Assembly: GCF_000731675.1 (NCBI RefSeq)
Contig: NZ_JMIT01000003.1
Coordinates: 478,058-542,057 of the forward strand
Source: Pseudomonas capeferrum
GTDB taxonomy: Bacteria > Pseudomonadota > Gammaproteobacteria > Pseudomonadales > Pseudomonadaceae
DNA: 64,000 bases
Direction: 5' to 3'
The position numbers and the translations under genes are program-made. Shown in pieces: positions 24,312 to 34,307 of the stretch (position 1 is its first letter; the number at the start of each line of letters is the position of its first letter). The notes below the pieces were generated by a model. It had not been told where the DNA came from, ran no database searches, and saw nothing but the letters and a program-made list of their open reading frames with translations.

Positions 24312-25133
24312 TCAGCCTGAAATGCGTTCCAACATGCTCGGATCGGTCAATGGCAACACCCAGCGTCGCTGCCCAGGCTGCAGGCCGCCCTTGCGGGAAC
24401 GATCCAGCACCCAGCCACGTGCCTCGACCTGGCGTCCTTTGAGGTTATCGAAGAAGCTGGGCGGGAAGTTGCGTTGCAGACGAGCGGGAACCTGCAGCAC
24501 CACGGTGGAATCCAGCGTCAGCCAGACGCCGCCGCGATTACGCTCGACACCTTGAATGCGGCCACCGATGACAGCGAAGCCGGACTGCCGGACATCCCTC
24601 GCGCGCACCACCGGCGAACTGCGCCACAGGCCGATACCCGCCTTGCGCGCGACTTGCTCGGCCAGTTGCTGGCAACCCACCAAGCGCACATTGGGAGCAA
24701 CGGCGACGCGGTAGCCAAGCCCCTCGCTGAGCAGCTGTGCTTCAAGATTGTTGCCATTGCGGCCGTAGATATGTGCCAGCGTGCGGCCGTATTTGTCTTT
24801 GACCTCGGCACCCGGCACCAGCCCGACACGCCCGTCGCTGGCCTTGACCAAGGCCTGCAGGCGCCGCTTGGCGGCCTCGGCATAGGGCTCGCTGGTGCGC
24901 CCCTTGCGCCCGATCTCCGGGGCATTGATGCCGATCATGCGTACACTGCGGCCATCAGTCAGGCGCAAGGTATCGCCATCCACCACCTGCCGCACCGCCA
25001 CGGGCTGCGGGTTGGCCGGCAGCGGGCAGAACGCCAGGGCCGGCAAATGCCAGATCGCGGCCACAAAAAAAGCGCCCACAAGGGGCGCTTTTTTTTGCAA
25101 CAGCGCGAAACCCGAGGGATTCGCCATGCGCAT
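24312..25133 (-). CDS. Secreted thermonuclease-like (SNase) nuclease
   Basis: From the ATG at 25133 the protein is 273 residues. Its SNase domain contains VVDGDTLRLTDGRSVRMIGI and NAPEIG (Ca2+ ligand and catalytic Arg/Glu region), then DKYGRTLAHIYG (second catalytic Arg). A C-terminal extension with an OB-like segment follows. A hydrophobic stretch (VGAFFVAAIWHLPALAF) acts as a signal or membrane segment. The start is uncertain: the first 20 codons contain the rpmE terminator, and a GTG immediately after it (about 25063) is an alternative start. The gene begins 3 bases after the rpmE stop. It probably degrades nucleic acid outside the cytoplasm. Confidence 0.85.
   Translation of the reverse strand: MRMANPSGFALLQKKAPLVGAFFVAAIWHLPALAFCPLPANPQPVAVRQVVDGDTLRLTDGRSVRMIGINAPEIGRKGRTSEPYAEAAKRRLQALVKASDGRVGLVPGAEVKDKYGRTLAHIYGRNGNNLEAQLLSEGLGYRVAVAPNVRLVGCQQLAEQVARKAGIGLWRSSPVVRARDVRQSGFAVIGGRIQGVERNRGGVWLTLDSTVVLQVPARLQRNFPPSFFDNLKGRQVEARGWVLDRSRKGGLQPGQRRWVLPLTDPSMLERISG
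25064..25097 (-). terminator. rpmE terminator, inside the nuclease coding start
   Basis: Minus-strand stem AGCGCCC / GGGCGCT with a 5-base loop is extended by A and T runs on both sides (7 or more T). It lies about 40 bases after the rpmE stop and within codons about 13-24 of the nuclease frame, so the nuclease is probably read only by read-through or from an internal start. Confidence 0.88.
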
Positions 25134-25135
25134 TA

Positions 25136-25351
25136 TTACTTCTTGGCACCGAACATGCCGAAGCGATCGGCAAACTTCTGTACGCGACCACCGGTGTCCA
25201 GGACTTTCTGCTTACCGGTGTAGAACGGGTGGCACAGGTTGCAAACGTCGATCGCCAGGGTGCTACCCAGGGTCGAACGGCTTTCAAACTTGTTGCCGCA
25301 GCTGCAGGTGACTGCAACTACTTCGTAGTTCGGATGAATATTTGCTTTCAT
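25136..25351 (-). CDS. rpmE: Ribosomal protein bL31, zinc-binding form
   Basis: The product is 71 residues from ATG 25351 (MKANIHPNYEVVAVTCSCGN). Cys16, Cys18, Cys37 and Cys40 make the zinc site (CSC...CNLC), which marks the C+ form of bL31. It is a large-subunit ribosomal protein; many bacteria swap it for a C- paralogue under zinc limitation. FYTGKQKVLDTGGRVQKF is the family signature. It is divergent from priA and followed by a strong terminator. Confidence 0.97.
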   Translation of the reverse strand: MKANIHPNYEVVAVTCSCGNKFESRSTLGSTLAIDVCNLCHPFYTGKQKVLDTGGRVQKFADRFGMFGAKK

Positions 25352-25519
25352 GGTCACTTCCTCGAGCTGCGTGCCGCCACCCAACACCAATTGTTGAATA
25401 CCGCACGTAATTAGGCGGCGAATAATACCAGAGCCCAGCTTCAGCGCAAGTTGTCGCTTGCACCGACTGTCGTCTGCTAGGCTCGCCAGTCTTTGAAACG
25501 CCCTTGCGAGACCTTCCGC

Positions 25520-27739
25520 GTGTCCGATGTCATCCTGCGCCTTGCCCTGCCCTCCCCGCTGCGTCGCCTTTTCGACTACAGGGCACCGGCGAGCATGGCG
25601 CGCCAGCCCCTCACGCCCGGCATGCGCATTCGCGTGCCCTTCGGGCGCCGCGAGATGATCGGGGTGCTGGTGGAAGTGTGCGACCAGAGCGAAGTGCCCG
25701 CCGACAAGCTCAAACCGGCCACCGCACTGCTGGACCCGGTGTCGCCGCTGCCACCCGCCTTGTTCAAGCTGTGCTTATGGACCGCCCAGTACTACCAGCA
25801 CAGCCTGGGCGACACCCTGAACTGGGCGTTGCCGACCTTGCTGCGCCAGGGTGAACCGGCAGAGATGCGCCAGGAACGGTTCTGGCATGTGGCCGCTGAT
25901 GCCCGCCACGATGACCCGCGTATCGCCCGCGCCCCACGCCAGCGCGATGCGCTGAAGACTCTGGCGCAGCATCCACACGGCGTGGCGCACAGCCTTCTGG
26001 GCAAGCTCAACCTGAACAAGGACAGCCTCGACCTGCTGCTGGCCAAGGAACTGGTCACGGTCGAAGTTCGCCGCCACTTGCCGACCCCGCGCCACGAGCA
26101 CTGGCTGGCGCAGCCCGAACTGCCGCTCAATGAAGAACAGCGCAACGCCTTCGACGCGGTATGCACGGGGTTCGGCAGTTTCAATGCCTTCCTTCTGGCC
26201 GGGGTGACCGGCAGCGGCAAGACCGAGGTCTACCTGCAGCTGATCCGCGAAACACTCGAGGCCGGTAAGCAGGCACTGGTACTGATCCCGGAAATCAACC
26301 TGGGCCCGCAGACCCTCGCGCGCTTCGAGCAGCGCTTCAACGCCCGCATTGCCTTGTTGCACTCGGCCGTCGGCGACCGCGAACGCTTGGATGCCTGGCT
26401 GGCCGCCCGTGATGGCGAGGCAGACATCATCATCGGTACCCGCTCGGCGCTGTTCACGCCGATGAAAAACCCCGGCCTGATCATCATCGACGAAGAACAC
26501 GACGGCTCTTATAAGCAGCAGGAAGGCCTGCGCTACCACGCCCGCGACCTGGCCTTGGTGCGCGCCCACCAGGAGAACATCCCGATCCTGCTCGGCTCGG
26601 CCACGCCTTCGCTGGAGACCCTGCACAACGCCCAGACCGGCCGTTACACCTTGCTACGCATGAACCACCGCGCCGGCGGCGCCCGCCCGCCGCGCATGCT
26701 GCGCCTGGATGTGAAAAGCCTGCCACTGGACAGCGGCATCAGCGGCCCGTTGCAGCAGGCCATCCGCCAAACCCTGGAAGCGGGCCAGCAAGTGCTGGTG
26801 TTCCTCAACCGCCGCGGCTTTGCCCCGACGTTGCTGTGCCACGATTGCGGCTGGTTGTCCGAATGCCCTCGCTGCGATGCACGCATGACCGTGCACCAAC
26901 GTTCCGGCGTGCTGCGCTGCCACCACTGCGGCTATGACGAACGCCTGCCGCACCAGTGCCCGCAGTGCAACCACGTCGACCTGCGCCCGGTGGGCGCGGG
27001 CACCGAACGGGCCGAAGAGCGCCTCAAGGTGCTGTTCCCGGACTACCCGATCCTGCGCGTAGACCGTGACAGCACGGCGCGCAAAGACGCCATGCACAAC
27101 CTGTTCGGCACCATCCAGCGCGGCCAGCCGAGCATCCTGGTGGGCACCCAGATGCTCGCCAAGGGGCACCACTTCCCACGGGTGACCCTGGTGGCCATCC
27201 TTGACGCCGACGGCGGGCTGTTCTCGGGCGATTTCCGCGCCAGCGAGCGCATGGCGCAATTGATCGTGCAGGTGGCCGGGCGCGCCGGGCGTGCAGAAGA
27301 GCCCGGCAAGGTCATCATCCAGACCCATCTGGCCGACCACCCGTTGCTGGTACAGCTGACCGAACAAGGCTATTTCGCCTTCGCCGAACAGGCCCTGGAC
27401 GAGCGCCGCGCGGCCGGCCTGCCGCCCTTTTCGCACCTCGCCCTGCTGCGCGCCGAGGCGCACAAACCGGGCCAGGCCGAGGGTTTTCTCGACGAAGCCT
27501 GCAGCGCGGCAGAGCGCCTGGTGACCGAACAGCAGCTCCCAGGCATTGAACTGTTGGGCCCCGTACCGGCTCCGATGGAGCGCCGAGCGGGCCGCTTCCG
27601 CGCCCAACTGTTGATACAGGCCAATACCCGGGCACCTCTGCATCGACTGATCAGTGCCTGGTTGCTAGTGTTGGAGCAGATGCCGAGCGGCCGGCAGGTT
27701 CGCTGGTCCCTGGATGTGGACCCGGTAGACCTTTACTGA
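25520..27739 (+). CDS. priA: Primosomal replication restart helicase PriA
   Basis: From GTG 25520 the protein has 739 residues, starting MSDVILRLALPSPLRRLFDY, the conserved DNA-binding N-terminus. The helicase has Walker A GVTGSGKTEVY, a DEEHD box, and later helicase motifs (VLVFLNRRGFAPTLLC; GTQMLAKGHHFPRVTLV). Eight cysteines in paired CxxC form (CHDCGWLSECPRC, CHHCGYDERLPHQCPQC) bind two zincs. PriA reloads the replisome at stalled forks. The GTG is preferred over the in-frame ATG at 25493 because it matches the family N-terminus. Confidence 0.97.
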   Translation: MSDVILRLALPSPLRRLFDYRAPASMARQPLTPGMRIRVPFGRREMIGVLVEVCDQSEVPADKLKPATALLDPVSPLPPALFKLCLWTAQYYQHSLGDTLNWALPTLLRQGEPAEMRQERFWHVAADARHDDPRIARAPRQRDALKTLAQHPHGVAHSLLGKLNLNKDSLDLLLAKELVTVEVRRHLPTPRHEHWLAQPELPLNEEQRNAFDAVCTGFGSFNAFLLAGVTGSGKTEVYLQLIRETLEAGKQALVLIPEINLGPQTLARFEQRFNARIALLHSAVGDRERLDAWLAARDGEADIIIGTRSALFTPMKNPGLIIIDEEHDGSYKQQEGLRYHARDLALVRAHQENIPILLGSATPSLETLHNAQTGRYTLLRMNHRAGGARPPRMLRLDVKSLPLDSGISGPLQQAIRQTLEAGQQVLVFLNRRGFAPTLLCHDCGWLSECPRCDARMTVHQRSGVLRCHHCGYDERLPHQCPQCNHVDLRPVGAGTERAEERLKVLFPDYPILRVDRDSTARKDAMHNLFGTIQRGQPSILVGTQMLAKGHHFPRVTLVAILDADGGLFSGDFRASERMAQLIVQVAGRAGRAEEPGKVIIQTHLADHPLLVQLTEQGYFAFAEQALDERRAAGLPPFSHLALLRAEAHKPGQAEGFLDEACSAAERLVTEQQLPGIELLGPVPAPMERRAGRFRAQLLIQANTRAPLHRLISAWLLVLEQMPSGRQVRWSLDVDPVDLY

Positions 27740-27852
27740 CAGCCCGAACCTTGGCAAAGGTTGGCAACCCGCTCTCGGCAACGGATAATGCCCAGTTTTT
27801 CCACCTGCGCATCGAAGCGCTCCACCGCGCTTGCGGTCGAAAAGAGAACCCC

Positions 27853-29589
<1,737 letters not shown>

Positions 29590-29590
29590 G

Positions 29591-30289
29591 TTGGCTGCCA
29601 AGAAAAAACCTGCTCCAAAGCGCGGCGCCAGCCGCCAACAGGCGCCGGCCAAACAGCCGATTCCCGGCTGGGTATGGCTGGCGGTCGGGCTGACCGTAGG
29701 CGCGTTCATCGTCTTTCTGATGAAGCTGGAACCGGGTGGCGGTGACATTACGCGCACCAAGCCGGAGCAGCAGAAACCGGAAAAGGCCGCCGAAGCCAGC
29801 AAGACCCCAGCGACCGCCCCGCAGCAGCCGGTGAAGCCGAAGTACGACTTCTACACCCTGCTGCCGGAGTCCGAAGTCATCGTGCCGCCGGAAGCGGTAC
29901 CCGAGAAAACCCCACCGGTACCGGCCCAGCCGGTGACACCGGTTACCCCGGCGGAAGCGGCGAAGATCGACACGGCGCGGGCCCAGGCTGCACTGCTGGG
30001 CCAGACGCCACCCCCTGCACCGCCGGTGATCAAGCCAGCGGCGACCACCCAGTTCTTCCTGCAGGCCGGCTCGTTCCGCAAGCAGGCTGACGCCGACAAG
30101 GTCCGCGCGCAGATCATTCTGCTGGGCCAGTCGGTGAAGGTGGAGTCGGGCACGGTCAAGGACGAGACCTGGTACCGCGTGCTGGTCGGGCCGTTCAGCA
30201 ATCGTGAACAGCTGACCGGGGCGCAGAAGCAGCTTGCCGGCGCTGGGTTCAGCAACCTGCTGTTGCAACAGCGCCAGACCCGCCAGTAA
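29591..30289 (+). CDS. SPOR-domain cell division protein (FtsN-like)
   Basis: The 232-residue product starts at a TTG codon 1 base after the argS stop; a GGAG lies about 10 bases upstream inside argS. The N-terminus is highly basic (MAAKKKPAPKRGASRQQ) and cytoplasmic, then one membrane span (WVWLAVGLTVGAFIVFLM). A long Pro/Ala/Glu-rich periplasmic linker leads to a C-terminal SPOR domain (TTQFFLQAGSFRKQADADKV). The layout is that of FtsN, which binds septal glycan and activates division. Position after argS is a known location in pseudomonads. Whether it is the essential FtsN or a paralogue is not provable here. Confidence 0.85.
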   Translation: MAAKKKPAPKRGASRQQAPAKQPIPGWVWLAVGLTVGAFIVFLMKLEPGGGDITRTKPEQQKPEKAAEASKTPATAPQQPVKPKYDFYTLLPESEVIVPPEAVPEKTPPVPAQPVTPVTPAEAAKIDTARAQAALLGQTPPPAPPVIKPAATTQFFLQAGSFRKQADADKVRAQIILLGQSVKVESGTVKDETWYRVLVGPFSNREQLTGAQKQLAGAGFSNLLLQQRQTRQ

Positions 30290-30293
30290 CCAG

Positions 30294-30330
30294 AAGGCCT
30301 TGCCGCAGTGATGCGCCAAGGCCTTTTTCT
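30294..30330 (+). terminator. Intrinsic terminator after the argS/SPOR operon
   Basis: AAGGCCTTG ... CAAGGCCTT forms a 9-bp stem with a 14-base loop, followed by TTTCTT. It begins 5 bases after the SPOR gene stop and lies between it and the convergent TM2 gene. Confidence 0.85.
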
Positions 30331-30348
30331 TACCCTTTTTTCGTACGC

Positions 30349-30768
30349 TCAGCGCCGGTCGCTGTTGGCTTCGGAGATCTGGCTGTTCAGGGTCCAGAAG
30401 TCGTACAGCACGCCGACCAGGAACAGGCCACCGGTAAAGAAGTAGATGATCGCGGTGACCCATTTACCTTGGTACAGGCGATGCACGCCGAAGATGCCCA
30501 GGAACGTCAGCAGAATCCAGGCGATGTTGTAGTCGATTCGGCCAGCCCGGAAGCGCAAGTCAGCCTCGCGGTCCATCGCGGGAATCAGGAACAGGTCGAT
30601 CAGCCAACCGATGCCCAACAAGCCCAGGGTGAAGAACCAAAGGGTGCCGGTGATCGGCTTGCCATAGTAGAAGCGGTGCGAGCCGGTGAAGCCAAAAATC
30701 CACAACAGGTAACCGATGACCTTGCTGTGGGTGTCGTGAAGCGGTTCACTCTGTTGATAACTGTTCAT
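30349..30768 (-). CDS. TM2-domain membrane protein (two TM2 repeats)
   Basis: The 139-residue protein has two TM2-type helical hairpins. The first is HSKVIGYLLWIFGFTGSHRF then GKPITGTLWFFTLGLLGIGW; the second, WILLTFLGIFGVHRLYQGKW then GGLFLVGVLYDF. Each has the G-x-H-R-F/L-Y and Gly-rich turn pattern of TM2 domains, and charged D residues (DLFLI, YDFWTL) end each pair. Four membrane spans are predicted in the inner membrane. The family has no settled function in bacteria. The gene is monocistronic, convergent with the SPOR gene and divergent from the NlpC/P60 gene. Confidence 0.85.
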   Translation of the reverse strand: MNSYQQSEPLHDTHSKVIGYLLWIFGFTGSHRFYYGKPITGTLWFFTLGLLGIGWLIDLFLIPAMDREADLRFRAGRIDYNIAWILLTFLGIFGVHRLYQGKWVTAIIYFFTGGLFLVGVLYDFWTLNSQISEANSDRR

Positions 30769-30935
30769 TCATAGCCCTCGTGGGTTATCCGAAAATTTTC
30801 TAAGAAAAAATGTGACTTTCTCGTTGCTGGCCGACGTATGGCACCCTGCCAATCGACCAACGGATCAAAAATTGATCAAAAAGCTGTTATAAAGTTGCGC
30901 GCCCAACACATAACTATTCATAAAGAGCTTCATCT

Positions 30936-31559
30936 ATGCCGCCTTTACTCAAGACATGGCTGACCCTCTGTCTATTATTACCCTTGGCCGCCCACGCCAC
31001 CAATCGTGAGCAACGTCTTCCCAATGGTTTCACCGGCTATACCACCAATGCCTCGGTGAAACACGCGCCGGCCAAGCACACCACGCTGCGCGCGCGCCCG
31101 AACAATGCCGCCAGCAGCCGCAGCGCGCCGGTGGCTGCCATGTCGCCGAAGCAGAGCAGCGATGTGCTCAGCCGCGCGGTCAATGTGCTCGGTACGCCCT
31201 ATGTCTGGGGCGGCAGCAGCCCGAAGAAGGGCTTCGACTGCAGCGGGCTGGTCAAATACGCCTTCAACGACGTGGCCGACGTCGACCTGCCGCGCACCTC
31301 CAATGCCATGGCCCAAGGCCACGGCGTGAAGGTAGCCAAGGGCGACCTCAAGCCGGGTGATCTGATCTTCTTCAACATCAAGAGCCGCCGGGTGAACCAC
31401 GTTGCCATCTACCTGGGCAACGATCGCTTCATCCATGCACCGCGCCGCGGCAAGCGGGTGAGCATCGACAACCTGAGCAAGCCTTACTGGCAGAAGCACT
31501 ATGTCGTGGCCAAGCGCGTATTGCCGAAAGAGCAGCAACTGGCGTTGGCCAAGCGCTGA
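30936..31559 (+). CDS. NlpC/P60 family peptidoglycan endopeptidase
   Basis: The 207-residue protein has a signal peptide (LTLCLLLPLAAHA), a basic Ser/Ala-rich linker and a C-terminal NlpC/P60 domain from about residue 75. The domain contains GTPYVWGGSSPKKGFDCSGL with the catalytic Cys, VNHVAIYLG with the catalytic His, and FIHAPRRGKRV with the third polar residue. It resembles E. coli MepS/Spr-type DD-endopeptidases that cut peptide cross-links in the periplasm. A candidate -10 TATAAA occurs near 30890. No lipobox is seen. Confidence 0.92.
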   Translation: MPPLLKTWLTLCLLLPLAAHATNREQRLPNGFTGYTTNASVKHAPAKHTTLRARPNNAASSRSAPVAAMSPKQSSDVLSRAVNVLGTPYVWGGSSPKKGFDCSGLVKYAFNDVADVDLPRTSNAMAQGHGVKVAKGDLKPGDLIFFNIKSRRVNHVAIYLGNDRFIHAPRRGKRVSIDNLSKPYWQKHYVVAKRVLPKEQQLALAKR

Positions 31560-31577
31560 TCAAGCTTTGTGTGAATG

Positions 31578-31694
31578 TGTAGGAGCGGCCTTGCGTCGCG
31601 AAAGGGCCGCAGCGCGGCCCCGACGATCTTTGATGCGAAGCTGAAAACCTGGGGCCGCGCTGCGGCCCTTTCGCGACGCAAGGCCGCTCCTACA
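31578..31694. repeat. 44-bp perfect inverted repeat (Pseudomonas intergenic REP-like element)
   Basis: Positions 31578-31621 (beginning TGTAGGAGCGGCCTTGCG) are the exact reverse complement of 31651-31694, with a 29-base centre. The arms also contain internal GGGCCGC/GCGGCCC pairings. It lies between the convergent NlpC/P60 and pilT genes, and its outer TGTAG overlaps the pilT stop codon. Elements starting TGTAGGAGCGGCC are common in P. putida genomes as I recall. It probably ends both transcripts, and its origin is presumably a mobile palindromic repeat. Confidence 0.9.
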
Positions 31695-32688
31695 AGGTTT
31701 CGGTCAATCCTTTAGCGTGCAGCTCACGCAACGCCGCCTCCATCGTCCGCATGCCCGCCGCGGCTCCCGACTGCATCACCGACTGCAACTGCGCCAGCCG
31801 CCCCTCACGGATCAGGTTACGCACCGCCGTGTTGGCCACCAGCACTTCCCGCGCCGCAACACGGCCGCCGCCCACGCGCTTGACCAGCACCTGCGCCACC
31901 ACCACCCGCAACGACTCGGCCAGCATCGCCCGCACCAGTGGCTTTTCCTCGGCAGCAAAGACCTCGACCAATCGGTCGATGCTATTGATGGCCGAACGGG
32001 TGTGCACCGTCGCCAGCACCAGGTGCCCCGTCTCCGCCGCCCGCAACGCCAGGCGTATGGTCTGCAGATCACGCAACTCACCAATCACGATCACATCCGG
32101 GTCCTGACGCAGCGCACTGCGCAGCCCCTGAGCGAACCCGCCACAATGGCGGCCAATTTCGCGCTGATTGACCAGGCTGCGCTGGCTGCTGTGGATAACT
32201 TCGATAGGGTCTTCCAGCGTGATGATATGCACAGGCCGTTCGCGGTTGAGTTGATCGAGCAGCGCCGCCAAGGTGCTGGACTTGCCGCTGCCGGTTGGCC
32301 CGCCCACCAGAACCAGGCCATCGGCACACTGCGCAACAGCTAGAAACACTTCGCCCAGGTCGAGTTCATCGAGCGTCGCTATGCGTTTCGGGATCACGCG
32401 AAAGGTTGCCGCCAGGCCGTTCAACTGGCGAAACAGGTTCAGGCGAAAGCGGCCCAGCGCTGGCAGTTGCAACGCGACGTCCAGCTCATCACCCTGTGCC
32501 CATTGCTGGCACTGCTCATCCGCCAGCAAGGGTGTCATCGCATCGCTCAGGGCCGCCGACAGCAGTGGCGGCGCGTCCATGCGTTGCAGCTCGCCATCAA
32601 GGCGCAGCATCGGTACCTGGCCTACAGCCAGGTGCAGGTCCGAAGCCCCCGCTTCCACGGCACGGGCCAACAGGTCGGTCACATCCAT
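31690..32688 (-). CDS. pilT: Type IV pilus retraction ATPase, PilT family
   Basis: The product is 332 residues from ATG 32688 (MDVTDLLARAVEAGASDLHL). Walker A GPTGSGKS lies at 130-137, followed by the Asp box (HIITLEDPIEVIH), Walker B (DPDVIVIGELRD) and the His box (TGHLVLATVHT). This is the PilT/PilU hexameric motor that retracts pili. The AIRNLIRE-like segment is present as TAVRNLIREG. PilT usually reads GEMRD; here it is GELRD, a mild change. It is divergent from yggS-proC, the usual Pseudomonas location. Its TAG stop falls inside the 44-bp repeat. Confidence 0.93.
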   Translation of the reverse strand: MDVTDLLARAVEAGASDLHLAVGQVPMLRLDGELQRMDAPPLLSAALSDAMTPLLADEQCQQWAQGDELDVALQLPALGRFRLNLFRQLNGLAATFRVIPKRIATLDELDLGEVFLAVAQCADGLVLVGGPTGSGKSSTLAALLDQLNRERPVHIITLEDPIEVIHSSQRSLVNQREIGRHCGGFAQGLRSALRQDPDVIVIGELRDLQTIRLALRAAETGHLVLATVHTRSAINSIDRLVEVFAAEEKPLVRAMLAESLRVVVAQVLVKRVGGGRVAAREVLVANTAVRNLIREGRLAQLQSVMQSGAAAGMRTMEAALRELHAKGLTETL

Positions 32689-32753
32689 GAGACTCCCCAA
32701 AGGCGATCAAGCAGGTAGAATGCCGCAGACCCTATCGCCGCCGGCATCGATCC

Positions 32754-33440
32754 ATGTCCACCATAGCAGACAACCTATCCGCCCTCGCCGCCCGCATCGC
32801 CAGCGCCGCACAGGCCGCCGGGCGGGACCCGGCCAGCATCCAGTTGCTGGCGGTGAGCAAGACCAAGCCCGCCAGCGCTATCCGTGAAATCCACGCCGCA
32901 GGCGTGCGCGATGTCGGCGAGAACTACCTGCAGGAAGCGCTGACCAAGCAGCAGGCATTGGGCGACTTGCCCTTGATCTGGCACTTCATCGGCCCCATTC
33001 AGTCGAACAAGACCAAAGCCATTGCCGAGCATTTCGACTGGGTGCATTCCGTGGACCGCCTGAAGATCGCCCAACGCCTCTCGGAGCAGCGCCCTGCCGC
33101 ACTGGGGCCGCTGAACATCTGCCTGCAGGTGAATGTCAGTGGCGAAGACAGCAAGTCCGGCTGCGCCCCTGCCGACCTTCCGGCATTGGCCAAGGCGGTT
33201 GCCAGCCTGCCCAATCTGCGCCTGCGTGGGCTGATGGCGATCCCTGAACCTAGCGATGAGCGTGCCGTGCAGGAGGCCGCGTTCGCCACCCTGCGCGAGC
33301 TTCAGCAAGGTCTGGACCTTGGCCTGGACACCTTGTCCATGGGCATGAGCCACGACCTGGAGGCAGCGATCGCCCAGGGAGCGACCTGGGTACGTATCGG
33401 CACCGCCCTGTTCGGCGCCCGCGATTACGGGCCCGTCTGA
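32754..33440 (+). CDS. Pyridoxal phosphate homeostasis protein (YggS/PLPBP)
   Basis: The 228-residue protein folds like alanine racemase domain I, with the PLP-binding Lys in LLAVSKTKPASAIREI, then VGENYLQEAL, WHFIGPIQSNKTK, and the phosphate-binding C-terminal SMGMSHDLEAAIAQG. The family binds PLP without known catalysis and keeps vitamin B6 and amino acid pools balanced. It heads an operon with proC and yggT, an arrangement conserved in many gammaproteobacteria. Confidence 0.95.
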   Translation: MSTIADNLSALAARIASAAQAAGRDPASIQLLAVSKTKPASAIREIHAAGVRDVGENYLQEALTKQQALGDLPLIWHFIGPIQSNKTKAIAEHFDWVHSVDRLKIAQRLSEQRPAALGPLNICLQVNVSGEDSKSGCAPADLPALAKAVASLPNLRLRGLMAIPEPSDERAVQEAAFATLRELQQGLDLGLDTLSMGMSHDLEAAIAQGATWVRIGTALFGARDYGPV

Positions 33441-33478
33441 TTCCATGCTTTACTCACTCTTTCCCACAAGGACCTGAC

Positions 33479-34297
33479 ATGAGCAAGACACGTATTGCCT
33501 TTATCGGCGCCGGCAACATGGCCGCCAGCCTGATCGGCGGCCTGCGTGCCCAGGGCCTGGAGGCTTCGCAGATCCGCGCCAGCGACCCGGGCGCCGAGAC
33601 CCGCACCCGCATCCAGGCCGAGCACGGCATCGAAACCTTCGAAGACAACGCCCAGGCAATCGCCGGTGCCGACGTGATCGTGCTGGCGGTCAAGCCGCAG
33701 GTCATGAAGGACGTCTGCCAGGCCCTGCAAGCCCACCTGCAGGAAGGCCAACTGATCGTTTCCATCGCCGCCGGCATCACCTGCGCCAGCCTGCAAAGCT
33801 GGGTTGGCCCACGCCCGGTGGTGCGCTGCATGCCCAACACGCCAGCGTTGCTGCGCCAAGGCGTCAGCGGCCTGTATGCCACCGAGCAAGTCAGCACGGC
33901 ACAACGCCAGCAGGCCGAGCAACTGCTGTCTGCCGTGGGCACCGCCCTGTGGCTTGATCAAGAGCAGCAACTGGACGCTGTGACCGCCGTTTCCGGCAGC
34001 GGCCCGGCGTACTTCTTCCTGTTGATCGAGGCCATGACCGCCGCCGGCGAAAAACTCGGCCTGCCCCGCGAAACCGCCTCCCAGCTGACCCTGCAGACCG
34101 CTTTGGGCGCTGCGCGCATGGCCGTTGCCAGCGATGTAGACGCTGCCGAACTGCGCCGCCGCGTCACCTCGCCAGCCGGCACCACCGAAGCTGCGATCAA
34201 GTCGTTCCAGGCCAGCGGCTTCGAAGCCATCGTCGAGCAGGCGCTGCAGGCCGCAGCGACGCGGTCCGCCGAGCTGGCCGAACAACTGGGCAAATAA
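33479..34297 (+). CDS. proC: Pyrroline-5-carboxylate reductase
   Basis: The 272-residue enzyme starts MSKTRIAFIGAGNMAASLIG (Rossmann GxGxMA motif). It contains VVRCMPNTPALLRQGVSGLY and ends with the family signature (AVSGSGPAYFFLLIEAM; RRRVTSPAGTTEAA). It makes proline from pyrroline-5-carboxylate with NAD(P)H in the cytoplasm. AGGA precedes the ATG, 38 bp after yggS, and yggT follows after 10 bp. Confidence 0.97.
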   Translation: MSKTRIAFIGAGNMAASLIGGLRAQGLEASQIRASDPGAETRTRIQAEHGIETFEDNAQAIAGADVIVLAVKPQVMKDVCQALQAHLQEGQLIVSIAAGITCASLQSWVGPRPVVRCMPNTPALLRQGVSGLYATEQVSTAQRQQAEQLLSAVGTALWLDQEQQLDAVTAVSGSGPAYFFLLIEAMTAAGEKLGLPRETASQLTLQTALGAARMAVASDVDAAELRRRVTSPAGTTEAAIKSFQASGFEAIVEQALQAAATRSAELAEQLGK

Positions 34298-34307
34298 GGA
34301 GCTCTAA

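Noticed and set aside
31578..31694. CRISPR repeat unit
   Set aside because: Only one pair of inverted arms is present, no direct repeats with regular spacers.
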